A stretch of DNA of 64,000 nt from Allobrachymonas chironomi DSM 19884 (GTDB lineage: Bacteria; Pseudomonadota; Gammaproteobacteria; Burkholderiales; Burkholderiaceae_C): contig NZ_KB894770.1 in NCBI RefSeq assembly GCF_000374625.1, forward strand, positions 1 to 64,000, given 5' to 3'. Below are positions 9,742 through 18,566 of the stretch, piece after piece (position 1 is the stretch's first letter; the number at the start of each line of letters is the position of its first letter). Both the position numbers and the translations under genes were made by a program. The notes beneath the pieces were generated by a model that saw only the letters and a program-made list of their open reading frames with translations, was not told where the DNA came from and did not search any database.

Positions 9742-11952
9742 TCAGGCCGACTTCACCCGCGTAGCCCGGATCGTCGCCGGCAGCCGGCGCACGGCACGCA
9801 TCACGCGCGCCAGGTGCACGCGGTCGCGCACCTGCAGGATCAGGCGCAAGTCCATTACTTCCTGTTGGATGTCGTCGGACATGCTGATATAGACGATGTT
9901 GGCATCGGCCTGGGCAATGGCGCTGGTTACGTTGGCCACCGAGCCGACGCGGTTGTGGATGGTCACCGTGATGGCGGTCAGGAAGCGCTGCGGCAGGTGC
10001 TCGGCCCATTCGACCTGGACGAAGCGCTCGCTGTCCTTGACCTGCAGGCGCTTGCCGTTCGGGCATTCGGCAGTGTGCACCACCAGACCTTCGCCGCGAC
10101 TCAGGTAGCCGACGATATCGTCGCCCGGCAGCGGGTGACAGCAGGAGGCGTACTGCACGGATGATTTCTCGCTGCCGTCCAGCGTGATCACCTGCTGCAG
10201 CATCGGGTCTTCGCCGCCAAAGCGCTGCATGCTCATCAGCACCGCATCGGGGCGCTCGCCCAGTTCTGTCATCAGCTGCGCCAAGTGCTTGGCCACCACG
10301 CTGGTGATGCGCTTGCCCTGGCCAATATCGATCAGCAGCTCGTCCAGGCTCTTGGTGTTGGCCTGTTGCAGCACCTTGTCCCAGACATCCTGCTGTGTGG
10401 CCGGCTCGGGCAGATGCTCCAGGCCCTCGGCACGGTAGGCCTGCTGCAGCAGGCGCAGACCAAGCGAACGTGCTTCTTCGCGTGACTGCACTTTCAGGTG
10501 GTTGCGGATGCGCGAACGCGCACGCGCCGTGCGCACAAAACTCAGCCAGGCCGGGTTCGGCTTGGAGCCTTCCTCGGTATGCACTTCCACGCGGTCGCCG
10601 CTGACCAGTTCGGTGCGCAGCGGAGCCTCACGGTTGTTGATGGTGCAGGAGACGGCCTGGTCACCCACATCGCTGTGGATGGCATAGGCAAAATCGATCA
10701 CGGTGGCACCACGCGGCAGTGACATGATGCGGTTCTTGGGCGTGAACACGAACACGTCGTCGGGCAGCACGTTCAGGCGCACGTGGTCCAGGAATTCATG
10801 CGAATCCAGCGTTTCTTTCTGGATATCGAGCAGGTTCTTCAGCCAGTTGGCCGGTTTGCCGGCCGCCTTGTCCTGCTGTGCCTGGGCTGCCTGCTCCGGG
10901 CTCTTGTACTGCCAGTGCGCGGCGACGCCGGTTTCGGCCACCAGGTGCATCGCTTCGGTGCGCATCTGGAATTCGATATGCACGCCGGCCGGGCCGACCA
11001 GGGTGGTATGCAGCGACTGATAGCCGTTGTCCTTGGGGATCGCGATGAAATCCTTCAGGCGCTGCGGCATCGGCTTGTAGAGTGAATGCAGGATGCCGAG
11101 CGCCAGGTAGCAGTCGGAGTTGGTCGGCACGATGATGCGGAAACCGAAGATGTCGTAAAGCTGGGCAAAGCTCTGCTTTTTCTTGTCCATCTTGCGGTAG
11201 ATGGACAGGATGGTTTTCTCGCGCGTGAAGATGCGGGCATTCAGGCCGGCAGCGGCAAAGGCGGCTTCCACCGTACCTTGCACTTCCTGCACCAGATGGC
11301 GGCGGCGGCTGCGTGCGCGCTCGATCGCCTTGCTCAGCGTGCGGTAGCGCCAGGGATGCAGGTACTTGAAGGAGAGGTCTTCCAGCTCGCGGTAGGTGTT
11401 GTTCAGGCCCATGCGGTTGGCAATGGGCGCGTAGATTTCCAGTGTCTCGGTGGCGATGCGCATCTGCGCGTCACGCTTCATGTCGTCCATGGTGCGCATG
11501 TTGTGCGTGCGGTCGGCCAGCTTGATCAGGATCACGCGCACATCGTCGGCCATGGCCAGCAGCATCTTGCGGAAGGATTCGGCCTGGTTTTCCTGACGGC
11601 TGCTGAACTGCAGCTTGTCCAGCTTGGTCACGCCATCCACCAGATGCGCCACGGAGGCGTTGAAATCCTCGGTGATCTGGATCTTGGTGACACCGCAGTC
11701 TTCCATGGTGTCGTGCAGCAGGGCAGCCATCAGCGTGCTGGAATCGAGCTTCCACTCGGCGCACAGCGCGGCCACCGCGATCGGGTGGGTGATGTAGGGC
11801 TCGCCACTCTTGCGCGTCACGCCCAGGTGGGCCTGGTCGGCGAACTTGTAGGCATTACGAACCTGTACCACCTCATCGGGTGGCAGGTAATCCAGTTTCT
11901 CGAGCAGGCCGGCAAAGCTGGCGGCAGAGGCAATTTCAGCAGGCGAATTCAT
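9742..11952 (-). CDS. spoT: Bifunctional (p)ppGpp synthetase/hydrolase (RelA/SpoT family)
   Basis: The product is 736 residues with the full long-RSH layout: HD hydrolase domain (about 40-190), RelA/SpoT synthetase domain (about 230-360), TGS domain (about 390-450) and C-terminal ACT domain (about 660-736). The hydrolase motif HDTMED is intact at residues 80-85. The synthetase shows YQSLHTT and EFQMRT. It is therefore expected to make and degrade the stringent-response alarmone. I use the ATG at 11952. An upstream GTG (11967) has no better ribosome site. It lies downstream of rpoZ on the same strand, as is common in proteobacteria, but a terminator and an inverted repeat separate them here. 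Confidence 0.95.
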   Translation of the reverse strand: MNSPAEIASAASFAGLLEKLDYLPPDEVVQVRNAYKFADQAHLGVTRKSGEPYITHPIAVAALCAEWKLDSSTLMAALLHDTMEDCGVTKIQITEDFNASVAHLVDGVTKLDKLQFSSRQENQAESFRKMLLAMADDVRVILIKLADRTHNMRTMDDMKRDAQMRIATETLEIYAPIANRMGLNNTYRELEDLSFKYLHPWRYRTLSKAIERARSRRRHLVQEVQGTVEAAFAAAGLNARIFTREKTILSIYRKMDKKKQSFAQLYDIFGFRIIVPTNSDCYLALGILHSLYKPMPQRLKDFIAIPKDNGYQSLHTTLVGPAGVHIEFQMRTEAMHLVAETGVAAHWQYKSPEQAAQAQQDKAAGKPANWLKNLLDIQKETLDSHEFLDHVRLNVLPDDVFVFTPKNRIMSLPRGATVIDFAYAIHSDVGDQAVSCTINNREAPLRTELVSGDRVEVHTEEGSKPNPAWLSFVRTARARSRIRNHLKVQSREEARSLGLRLLQQAYRAEGLEHLPEPATQQDVWDKVLQQANTKSLDELLIDIGQGKRITSVVAKHLAQLMTELGERPDAVLMSMQRFGGEDPMLQQVITLDGSEKSSVQYASCCHPLPGDDIVGYLSRGEGLVVHTAECPNGKRLQVKDSERFVQVEWAEHLPQRFLTAITVTIHNRVGSVANVTSAIAQADANIVYISMSDDIQQEVMDLRLILQVRDRVHLARVMRAVRRLPATIRATRVKSA

Positions 11953-11987
11953 GGTGTCTCGGCTCACGATTTTTCAGCGTAGGCAGG

Positions 11988-12052
11988 ACATTCCATGTTA
12001 ACCGAGATGTTACCTGACTGTCATGAAGCTCAGGGTTAACCGAATGGAATGT
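11988..12052. repeat. Large interrupted inverted repeat upstream of the (p)ppGpp gene
   Basis: The left arm ACATTCCATGTTAACC (11988-12003) is mirrored by the right arm GGTTAAC-cga-ATGGAATGT (12034-12052). All 16 bases of the left arm pair, with a three-base bulge in the right arm. A nested pair CCTGA/TCAGG lies inside. It sits between the rpoZ terminator and the spoT start, so it lies in the spoT promoter or leader region. It may be an RNA stem or an operator. No T-run follows. Confidence 0.6.
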
Positions 12053-12080
12053 TGCGCTGCAGCATATTTTCAACGGGCGC

Positions 12081-12106
12081 AAAAAAGGCATCTCAGCGGA
12101 TGCCTT
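12081..12106 (-). terminator. Rho-independent terminator after rpoZ
   Basis: AAGGCATC (12085-12092) pairs with GATGCCTT (12099-12106) around a six-base loop. On the minus strand it runs into at least six T (12081-12086). It ends the yicC-gmk-rpoZ unit 23 bases after the rpoZ stop. Confidence 0.85.
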
Positions 12107-12129
12107 GTGGTGCGTCGGACCTGAGGGGA

Positions 12130-12333
12130 TCAGGTCGGCACTTTCTTGAGCATTTCCAGGCCCACGTGGCCGTCGGCGATTTCACGCAGGGCGGTCACGG
12201 CCGGCTTGTTGCGGCTTTCGAGCTTGGCGGCGTGGCCCTGGCTCAGCATGCGGGCGCGGTAGGTGGCGGCCAGTACCAGCTGGAAACGGTTGGGGATTTT
12301 CTCGAGGCTGTCCTCGGCGGTGATGCGTGCCAT
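12130..12333 (-). CDS. rpoZ: RNA polymerase omega subunit RpoZ
   Basis: This 67-residue subunit helps assemble the beta' subunit and takes part in ppGpp binding. The invariant [24 protein letters not shown] opening and the [26 protein letters not shown] segment identify it. It follows gmk by 7 bases on the same strand. The location between gmk and spoT is the classic gmk-rpoZ-spoT order, although here a terminator follows rpoZ. Confidence 0.96.
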   Translation of the reverse strand: MARITAEDSLEKIPNRFQLVLAATYRARMLSQGHAAKLESRNKPAVTALREIADGHVGLEMLKKVPT

Positions 12334-12340
12334 GAAGCGA

Positions 12341-12979
12341 TTACTCCGGATCGGTGATGTGCAGGGCGGCGAAGGTATCAGCCTTGGCGCGGCGCTGCGA
12401 AGCGTACTTGAGTCGCTGGGCGTGCACGATGGTCTTGAGATCAAAAAGTGCACGCTCGAACAATTCGTTGATTATAACGTAATCGAAAGATTTCGCCTGC
12501 GCCAGTTCGGTGCGCGCATTGAGCAGGCGCTGCTCGATGGTGTCGGTGCTGTCTTCGCCCCGGCGTTCCAGGCGGGCGCGCAATTCTTCCCAGCTGGGCG
12601 GCATGACAAAAACCAGCACCGCCTGCGGGAAGATCTGCTTGACCTGCAGGGCGCCCTGGTAGTCGATTTCGAGCAGGGCATCTTCGCCCTTGGCCAGACG
12701 GTCGATCACGGCCTGGCGCGAGGTGCCGTAGCGGTTGCCATGCACTTGCGCCCATTCCAGGAACTGGCCATCGGCAGCCATTTGCGCGAAGCGTTCGGTA
12801 TCGACAAAGTGGTATTCGCGGCCATCCACTTCCTGACCGCGCGGGGCGCGCGTGGTGTGGGAAATGGAGGCGCGCACGCCACTGTCCACTTCCATCAGGG
12901 CGCGTACCAGGCTGGACTTGCCGGCCCCGCTGGGGGCGGCTACCACATAGAGATTGCCGGGGAAATCTGTGTTCTGCAT
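12341..12979 (-). CDS. gmk: Guanylate kinase
   Basis: This 212-residue kinase phosphorylates GMP to GDP with ATP. The P-loop [10 protein letters not shown] lies near residues 14-23, the GMP-binding [22 protein letters not shown] near 37-60, and [13 protein letters not shown] later. The protein matches the family's usual length of about 205-215 residues. It follows yicC by 15 bases and precedes rpoZ by 7, so the three form an operon that feeds guanine nucleotide synthesis next to the alarmone enzyme. Confidence 0.96.
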   Translation of the reverse strand: MQNTDFPGNLYVVAAPSGAGKSSLVRALMEVDSGVRASISHTTRAPRGQEVDGREYHFVDTERFAQMAADGQFLEWAQVHGNRYGTSRQAVIDRLAKGEDALLEIDYQGALQVKQIFPQAVLVFVMPPSWEELRARLERRGEDSTDTIEQRLLNARTELAQAKSFDYVIINELFERALFDLKTIVHAQRLKYASQRRAKADTFAALHITDPE

Positions 12980-12994
12980 GTCGGGGTTCGGAAA

Positions 12995-13930
12995 TTACTC
13001 GATGTTCTGTACCTGCTCGCGCATCTGCTCGACCAGCACCTTCATGTCCATGGCAATGCGCGAGGTCTCGCTGGAGGCGGACTTGGAGCCCAGGGTATTG
13101 GCTTCGCGGTGCAGCTCCTGGATCAGGAAATCCAGGCGCTTGCCGAGTTCGCCGCCTTTTTTCAGCAGCTCCTCGATGGTGTCCAGGTGCGATTGCAGGC
13201 GGGTCAGCTCTTCGGCCACATCGATGCGCAGGGCAAAGGCGGCGGCTTCGGCCAGGGCACGGTCCTGGGCGGCATCGCGTGAGACGCTGCTGGCATTGTT
13301 GCCGGCCTGCAGCGCGTCCTTCCACTTGTCGAGGAAGCGCTGGCGCTGGGCTTCGACCACCTGCGGAATCAGGGGTTCGGCTTCGGCAGCGAGCAGGCGC
13401 AGTTGCTGCACGCGCTGCAGCAGGCTGTCGGCCAGCTGCCGGCCTTCGGTTTCGCGCGCTTCACGCAGTTGCTCCAGCAACTGGTCGGCTGCCTGCTGGA
13501 CCCAGGGGCGCAGCTCGGCTTCGGGCAGGCTGGACTGGGAGGCCGGGCTCAGGCGCAGCACATCGGCCACGCTCAGCGGGGTGGCATCGGGCAGCCAGTT
13601 GCGGATGCTGTCCTGGGCGCTGGCCAGTTTCTGCAGCAGCAGTGCACCAGGTACCTGCAGCTGGTCGGGCAGGGCACCGGTGCGCTCCAGGCTGGCGCGC
13701 AATTCGACCTTGCCGCGACGCAGCTGCTTTTGCAGCTGTTCGCGCAGGGTGTTTTCATAGGGACGCAGCTCGTCCGGCAGGCGGAAGTGCAGATCCAGGA
13801 AGCGGCTGTTGACCGAGCGCACTTCGAGGCTCAGGCGCCAGGGGGAGGGGGGAGTCTCACCGTTGTCGGCAGGCGGTGTGCTCGGTGTGGATTGCAGGCT
13901 GGCGTAACCTGTCATGCTGTAAACTGGCAT
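12995..13930 (-). CDS. yicC: YicC family endoribonuclease
   Basis: The product is 311 residues. It opens with the conserved MTGYA block (here VYSMTGYASLQ) and carries EVRSVNSRFLDLHFRLPDELRPYENTLRE. It ends with the DUF1732 block around LDFLIQELHREANTLGSKS. YicC proteins are now known as endoribonucleases involved in sRNA or mRNA turnover. I start at 13930 (MPVYSMTG); the longer frame is antisense to rph and rdgB. It is the first gene of the yicC-gmk-rpoZ unit and is divergent from rph, a 3' exoribonuclease. Confidence 0.93.
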   Translation of the reverse strand: MPVYSMTGYASLQSTPSTPPADNGETPPSPWRLSLEVRSVNSRFLDLHFRLPDELRPYENTLREQLQKQLRRGKVELRASLERTGALPDQLQVPGALLLQKLASAQDSIRNWLPDATPLSVADVLRLSPASQSSLPEAELRPWVQQAADQLLEQLREARETEGRQLADSLLQRVQQLRLLAAEAEPLIPQVVEAQRQRFLDKWKDALQAGNNASSVSRDAAQDRALAEAAAFALRIDVAEELTRLQSHLDTIEELLKKGGELGKRLDFLIQELHREANTLGSKSASSETSRIAMDMKVLVEQMREQVQNIE

Positions 13931-14053
13931 GGAATATCTCTCTGGCAGGGGAGGGCCTGACCATATGGCCGGCAATGGTGCAGTATATACGGCAGCATCG
14001 CCCGCCGGCTGGCTCCTGCTCCTGCCCGTCCCGCTTTTTCTCCGCATTGATCC

Positions 14054-14785
14054 ATGACACATACTGCTTCCCGTCCTGCAGGTCGTACCCCTGACCAGCT
14101 GCGCCCGGTGCGCATCACGCGCCACTTCACCATGCACGCCGAAGGCTCGGTGCTGGTGGAATTTGGTAATACCAAGGTGCTGTGCACCGCCAGTGTGGAA
14201 GAAAAGGTGCCGCCGTTCCGTCGCGGCAGCGGCGAAGGCTGGGTCACGGCCGAGTACGGCATGCTGCCGCGTTCCACCCACACGCGTTCCGATCGCGAAG
14301 CGGCGCGTGGCAAGCAGTCCGGTCGTACCCAGGAAATCCAGCGCCTGATTGGTCGCTCGTTGCGTGCCGTGTTCGACCTGGCCAAGCTGGGTGAACGCAG
14401 CATCGTGCTGGATTGTGACGTGCTGCAGGCCGATGGCGGCACGCGCACGGCAGCCATCACCGGAGCCTATGTGGCCGCCTGCGATGCCGTCAACAGCCTG
14501 ATCCGCAGCGGCAAGCTGAGCACCAGCCCGGTGATCGAGGCGGTGGCGGCCGTATCGGTTGGCGTGGTCGGCGGTGTGCCGATGCTGGACCTGGAATACG
14601 TGGAAGACGTGGCCTGCGATACCGACATGAACGTGGTCATGACCGGTGCCGGCCGCTTCATCGAGGTGCAGGGGACGGCCGAAGGCGCGCCCTTCAGCCG
14701 CGCCGAGCTGGACCAGCTGCTGGCCCTGGCCGAAAAGGGCATTCTGGAATTGCAAGCGCTGCAGGCGCAGGCGCTGGCGGAGTAA
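14054..14785 (+). CDS. rph: Ribonuclease PH
   Basis: This 243-residue phosphorolytic 3'-5' exoribonuclease trims tRNA 3' ends. The start [28 protein letters not shown] and the [22 protein letters not shown] block near residue 85 (phosphate and RNA contacts) are typical. [22 protein letters not shown] follows, and the length fits the family. It is divergent from yicC, a common arrangement in betaproteobacteria. It is 6 bases upstream of rdgB, forming an rph-rdgB-hemW operon. Confidence 0.96.
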   Translation: MTHTASRPAGRTPDQLRPVRITRHFTMHAEGSVLVEFGNTKVLCTASVEEKVPPFRRGSGEGWVTAEYGMLPRSTHTRSDREAARGKQSGRTQEIQRLIGRSLRAVFDLAKLGERSIVLDCDVLQADGGTRTAAITGAYVAACDAVNSLIRSGKLSTSPVIEAVAAVSVGVVGGVPMLDLEYVEDVACDTDMNVVMTGAGRFIEVQGTAEGAPFSRAELDQLLALAEKGILELQALQAQALAE

Positions 14786-14791
14786 GCCGGC

Positions 14792-15409
14792 ATGAAAATC
14801 GTTCTGGCCTCCAACAACCAGGGCAAGTTGGCCGAGCTGCAGGCGCTGTTTGGCGAGCTCGGGGTGGAGCTGGTGCCGCAGGCGGCGCTGGGCATTCCCG
14901 AAGCCGAGGAGCCTTATCACACCTTTCTGGAAAACGCCCTGACCAAGGCGCGCCATGCCAGCCGGCACAGCGGCCTGCCGGCCATTGCCGACGATGCCGG
15001 CCTGTGCGTCGATGCCTTCGAGGGCCAACCCGGCGTGCAGACGGCGTATTACGCCACGCAGTTCGGCTACGCCAAGAGCGATGAGAACAATGTGCGTGCG
15101 CTGCTGGAGCAGATGCAGGGGGTCGACCAGCGCCGCGCCGCCATGGTCAGCACGCTGGTGGCGGTGCGTTCGCCCGATGACCCGGAACCGCTGGTGGCCG
15201 TAGGTCGCGTGGTGGGCGAGATTGCGCGCGAGCCCATGGGCGAGGAAGGCTTTGGTTTTGATCCGGTGATGTGGATTCCGGCGCTGGGCAAGACGCTGGC
15301 CCAGGTCACGCCCGAACACAAGAACCGGCTCAGCCACCGTGGCCAGTCCTCACGCAAGATGCTGGAATTGCTGCGTGAATCCTGGCTGTCCGACAGCCGC
15401 GACGCCTGA
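14792..15409 (+). CDS. rdgB: Non-canonical purine NTP pyrophosphatase (RdgB/HAM1)
   Basis: This 205-residue enzyme cleaves dITP, dXTP and ITP to monophosphates so that deaminated purines do not enter DNA. The N-terminal VLASNNQGKLAELQALFG substrate loop, ADDAGLCVDAFEGQPGV (catalytic Asp near residue 69) and EGFGFDPVMWIP are all present. Its stop overlaps the hemW start by one base (TGATG), which indicates translational coupling. Confidence 0.95.
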   Translation: MKIVLASNNQGKLAELQALFGELGVELVPQAALGIPEAEEPYHTFLENALTKARHASRHSGLPAIADDAGLCVDAFEGQPGVQTAYYATQFGYAKSDENNVRALLEQMQGVDQRRAAMVSTLVAVRSPDDPEPLVAVGRVVGEIAREPMGEEGFGFDPVMWIPALGKTLAQVTPEHKNRLSHRGQSSRKMLELLRESWLSDSRDA

Positions 15410-16638
15410 TGAGCAGCATCCCGCCCATCCTGAGCGAGGCCGGCCAGGGCTTGCCCGCCGTGCAGGACTACCTGCGCCCGGGCAGCCTGCAGCTGGGCAG
15501 CCAGCCGCCGCTGAGCCTGTACGTGCATCTGCCCTGGTGCCTGAAGAAATGCCCGTATTGCGATTTCAACTCGCACGGTCTGCAGGGCGAGCTGCCCGAA
15601 GCGGAATACAGTGCTGCCCTGCTGGCAGACCTGCAGCAGTCGCTGCCCCTGATCTGGGGCCGGCGCGTGGAAAGCATTTTTTTTGGCGGCGGCACGCCCA
15701 GCCTGTTTTCACCGGAGGCGCTGGCCACGTTGATCAGCCAGTTTCGTGCGCTGCTGCCCTTGTCGCCGATGTGCGAGATCACGCTGGAAGCGAATCCCGG
15801 CACGTTCGAGCGGGAGCGCTTTGCTGCCTTTGCGCAGGCTGGCGTGACGCGCCTGTCGATCGGGGTGCAGAGCTTTCAGGACCGCTATCTGCAGGTGCTG
15901 GGCCGGGTACATGACCGCGCCCAGGCACTGGCCGCGGTCGAGGAGGCTGCGCGCAGTTTTGCTACCTTCAACCTGGACCTGATGTACGCCTTGCCCGGGC
16001 AGAGCCTGGCCGAGCTGGAGCAGGATTTGCAGCAGGCGCTGGCGTTTGCGCCGCCGCACATCAGCATCTACCACCTGACGGTGGAGCCGAACACCTATTT
16101 CGCCAAGTACCCGCCGGCCGGTCTGCCGGATGACGACCTGGCCTACGCCATGCTGGACCTGCTGAGCGAGCGCACGGCGCAGGCCGGCATGCAGCGCTAT
16201 GAGGTATCGGCCTATGCCAGGCCTGGCCATGGCTGTGTGCACAATCGCAATTACTGGGAGTTTGGCGACTATCTCGGCATCGGGGCCGGCGCACATGGCA
16301 AGCTGAGTTTTCCGCATCGCGTGGTACGCCAGGTGCGCGTGCGCGATCCGGGCCGCTACATGCAGCTGGCGCAGCAGGGTACGCCGGTGGCGCAGCAACA
16401 CGAGGTGGCGCGCGAGGATCTGCCTTTCGAGTACATGCTGAATGCCTTGCGTCTGCGTGACGGCTTTGCCCTGGCCGATTTCAGCGCCCGGACCGGCCTG
16501 CCGCTGACGGTGATCCAGGCCCCGCTGGAAGAGGCCGAGCGCCGTGGCTGGATCGAACGTGATCTGGCGCGTGTCTGGCCGACCGTACAGGGTTTTGATT
16601 TTCTCAGTGACCTGCAGGAGCTGTTCCTGCCGGATTGA
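15409..16638 (+). CDS. hemW: HemW, radical SAM heme-handling protein
   Basis: The product is 409 residues. The radical-SAM motif CLKKCPYC (Cys44, Cys48, Cys51) lacks the additional features of true HemN, so this is HemW, a heme chaperone-like protein often misnamed coproporphyrinogen III oxidase. IFFGGGTPSLF and RLSIGVQSFQDRYLQVLGRVHD are further family blocks, and the C-terminal HemN domain carries the EYMLNALRLRDGF segment. It is the third gene of the rph-rdgB-hemW operon and ends 12 bases from the convergent Fur-family gene. Confidence 0.93.
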   Translation: MSSIPPILSEAGQGLPAVQDYLRPGSLQLGSQPPLSLYVHLPWCLKKCPYCDFNSHGLQGELPEAEYSAALLADLQQSLPLIWGRRVESIFFGGGTPSLFSPEALATLISQFRALLPLSPMCEITLEANPGTFERERFAAFAQAGVTRLSIGVQSFQDRYLQVLGRVHDRAQALAAVEEAARSFATFNLDLMYALPGQSLAELEQDLQQALAFAPPHISIYHLTVEPNTYFAKYPPAGLPDDDLAYAMLDLLSERTAQAGMQRYEVSAYARPGHGCVHNRNYWEFGDYLGIGAGAHGKLSFPHRVVRQVRVRDPGRYMQLAQQGTPVAQQHEVAREDLPFEYMLNALRLRDGFALADFSARTGLPLTVIQAPLEEAERRGWIERDLARVWPTVQGFDFLSDLQELFLPD

Positions 16639-16650
16639 GCCACGCCGTGC

Positions 16651-17133
16651 TCAGGGCTTGTGGCTGTCTTCTTCGCAGTCGTGGCACAGGCCGTGCACGG
16701 ACAGCGTGATGTCGGTGCTGTGCAGGCCTTTCTGCTGCAGCCGGGCATTGAGCTGTTCCAGCAGCGCCGGCAGCTGCGGATCGTCCGGCAGCGCGGTCAG
16801 CGAATGGCATTGTTCGCATTCAAAAAAACCCGATGGTGCCGATTGCGCCAGCGTGAAATGGGCCGTGCGGCCGCTGTCCTGGATGCGTGTCAGCAGGCCG
16901 GCCTGCATCAATCGGTCCAGCACTCGGTACAGCGTGACACGGTCCACCGGCTGGCCACTGCCATCGGTCTGCAGGGCCTGCATGATGGATTCGTGCGAGC
17001 CCGGAGCACTGCTGGCCTCCAGCAGCAGCAGCACGCGCAGCACATCACGCGTGGCACGCAGGCCGCGCGCGCGCACCAGCTCGGCCCAGCGCGTGGCGGG
17101 CGGCAGATGGGAGGTGGCGGAGGGGCTACTCAT
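16651..17133 (-). CDS. Fur-family transcriptional regulator (Zur-like)
   Basis: The product is 160 residues. A winged helix covers about residues 15-85, with the recognition segment VDRVTLYRVLDRLMQAGLL. Two CxxC pairs, Cys106/Cys109 and Cys150/Cys153, form the structural zinc site. The Gly/His-poor middle and the Ser/Asp-rich tail resemble Zur or a generic Fur more than classic iron Fur. The start is taken at MSSPSATSH (17133). Regulated genes cannot be identified here. No obvious zinc transporter is adjacent. Confidence 0.82.
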   Translation of the reverse strand: MSSPSATSHLPPATRWAELVRARGLRATRDVLRVLLLLEASSAPGSHESIMQALQTDGSGQPVDRVTLYRVLDRLMQAGLLTRIQDSGRTAHFTLAQSAPSGFFECEQCHSLTALPDDPQLPALLEQLNARLQQKGLHSTDITLSVHGLCHDCEEDSHKP

Positions 17134-17201
17134 GGTGCAGTGCTGGAATCGGCGGGCTGGCGGTGCCAGCCCCACATGTCCGAACTATAGCAAAAGCGCT
17201 G

Positions 17202-18503
17202 TCAGCTGCCTGCCTTGCGCAAGGGGCTGCGCAGGGCCAGCTCCTGCAGGTAATCCTGCATGCCCAGGCTTTCGCGATCGAGAAAGCGCTGGACCGCATC
17301 GGCAAACGCCGGGTGTGCCAGCCAGTGTGCACTGGCGGTCGGGCAGGGCAGCAGGGCGCGGGCCATCTTGTGTTCGCCCTGGGCACCGCCTTCAAAGCGT
17401 TGCACACCATGGGCGATACACCACTGCAGCGGCTGGTAGTAGCAGGCATCGAAATGCAGGCAATCGACCCGCCGCAGTGCGCCCCAGTAGCGGCCATAGG
17501 CTACCTGCGGCTGGCCGGCGGCATCCAGCTGCAGGCCGATCAGGCTGCAGGCGATCGGCTGGCCGTGCTGCTCGGCGATGAACAGCAGCCAGTGCTCCGG
17601 CATGGCCTGTGCCATGGCGGCGAAGAACTCCGGTGTCAGATAGGGGGCGTTGCCGTGCTCCAGATAGGTGCGCTCGTAGCAATGGTAGAAGAACTGCCAG
17701 TCCTGCGGCGCGATGTCGCGTCCGCGCGCCCAGCGGAAGCAGACGCCGGCCTGTGTCACCTTGCGCTGCTCGGCGCGGATTTTCTTGCGCTTGTCCTGCG
17801 TCAGGCTGGCGAGGAAATCGTCAAAGCTGTGCCAGTCGGTGGCATCCGGCTGCAGCTGGCTGCGGTTCTGCCAGTGGAACTGCACGCCATCACGCAGCAT
17901 CAGGCCCTGTGTTGCAGCGCAGGCCAGATCGGCCTCGTCGCCCAGCAGCAGGTGCAGGCTGGAGAGCGCGTTGTCATCGGCCCAGGCCACGGCCAGCTGC
18001 AGCAGGGCCTGACGCCAGGCGTCGGACCGGGCAAGCAGACGGCTGCCAGGCACCGGCGTGAACGGCACGCCGATCACCGCCTTGGGGTAGTAGTCCAGAC
18101 CGTGTTCGGCATAGGCGCGCGCCCAGGCCCAATCGAATACGTATTCGCCGTAGGAGTGCGACTTGAGATAGAGCGGGCAGGCCGCCATCAGCTGCCCGTG
18201 CTGCCACAGCGCCAGGAATTGCGCTTGCCAGCCGCTGTCTGCCACGGCGCTGCCGCTGGCGTGCAGGGCCTGCAGATAGGCATGGCGCATGAAGGGCGTG
18301 GGCGCGGCCTGGCAGGCCAGCAGCGCATCCCAGTCGGCAGCCGGAATCTGCATCGGAGCCGATGCCAGCTGCAGTCGCAACGCACCCTGGCACGCGGTCA
18401 GCGCTGACAGGGCGGCGGTTGTTTGTGCGCCATAATTGGCCAGAGAGGGTCCGGTTGCCAAGGCATCCGCCGGCCTGATGGAAGCTTGCTGCTGATTCGA
18501 CAT
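17202..18503 (-). CDS. COG3146 / DUF482 family GNAT-like acyltransferase
   Basis: The product is 433 residues. It carries the conserved DUF482 blocks PTPFMRHAYLQAL near residue 70, FDWAWARAYAEHGLDYYPKAVIGVPFTPV, QDKRKKIRAEQRKVTQAGV and a final FEGGAQGEHKMARALLPC. The family is described as a FemAB-like or GNAT-fold protein once called peptidoglycan biosynthesis, but no reaction is established. The start is MSNQQQASI (18503). It is divergent from the DUF2868 gene with 63 bases between starts. Confidence 0.8.
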   Translation of the reverse strand: MSNQQQASIRPADALATGPSLANYGAQTTAALSALTACQGALRLQLASAPMQIPAADWDALLACQAAPTPFMRHAYLQALHASGSAVADSGWQAQFLALWQHGQLMAACPLYLKSHSYGEYVFDWAWARAYAEHGLDYYPKAVIGVPFTPVPGSRLLARSDAWRQALLQLAVAWADDNALSSLHLLLGDEADLACAATQGLMLRDGVQFHWQNRSQLQPDATDWHSFDDFLASLTQDKRKKIRAEQRKVTQAGVCFRWARGRDIAPQDWQFFYHCYERTYLEHGNAPYLTPEFFAAMAQAMPEHWLLFIAEQHGQPIACSLIGLQLDAAGQPQVAYGRYWGALRRVDCLHFDACYYQPLQWCIAHGVQRFEGGAQGEHKMARALLPCPTASAHWLAHPAFADAVQRFLDRESLGMQDYLQELALRSPLRKAGS

Positions 18504-18566
18504 GGCCCCAATTATCCGATTCCCCCACTTGCCAATGCCCGGACAGGGTCTTGCCGGAGTGCAGCC

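Noticed and set aside
12995-15337. 780-codon minus-strand frame covering yicC, rph and rdgB
   Set aside because: Only the first part (12995-13930) is YicC. The rest is antisense to rph and rdgB, which are clearly coding.
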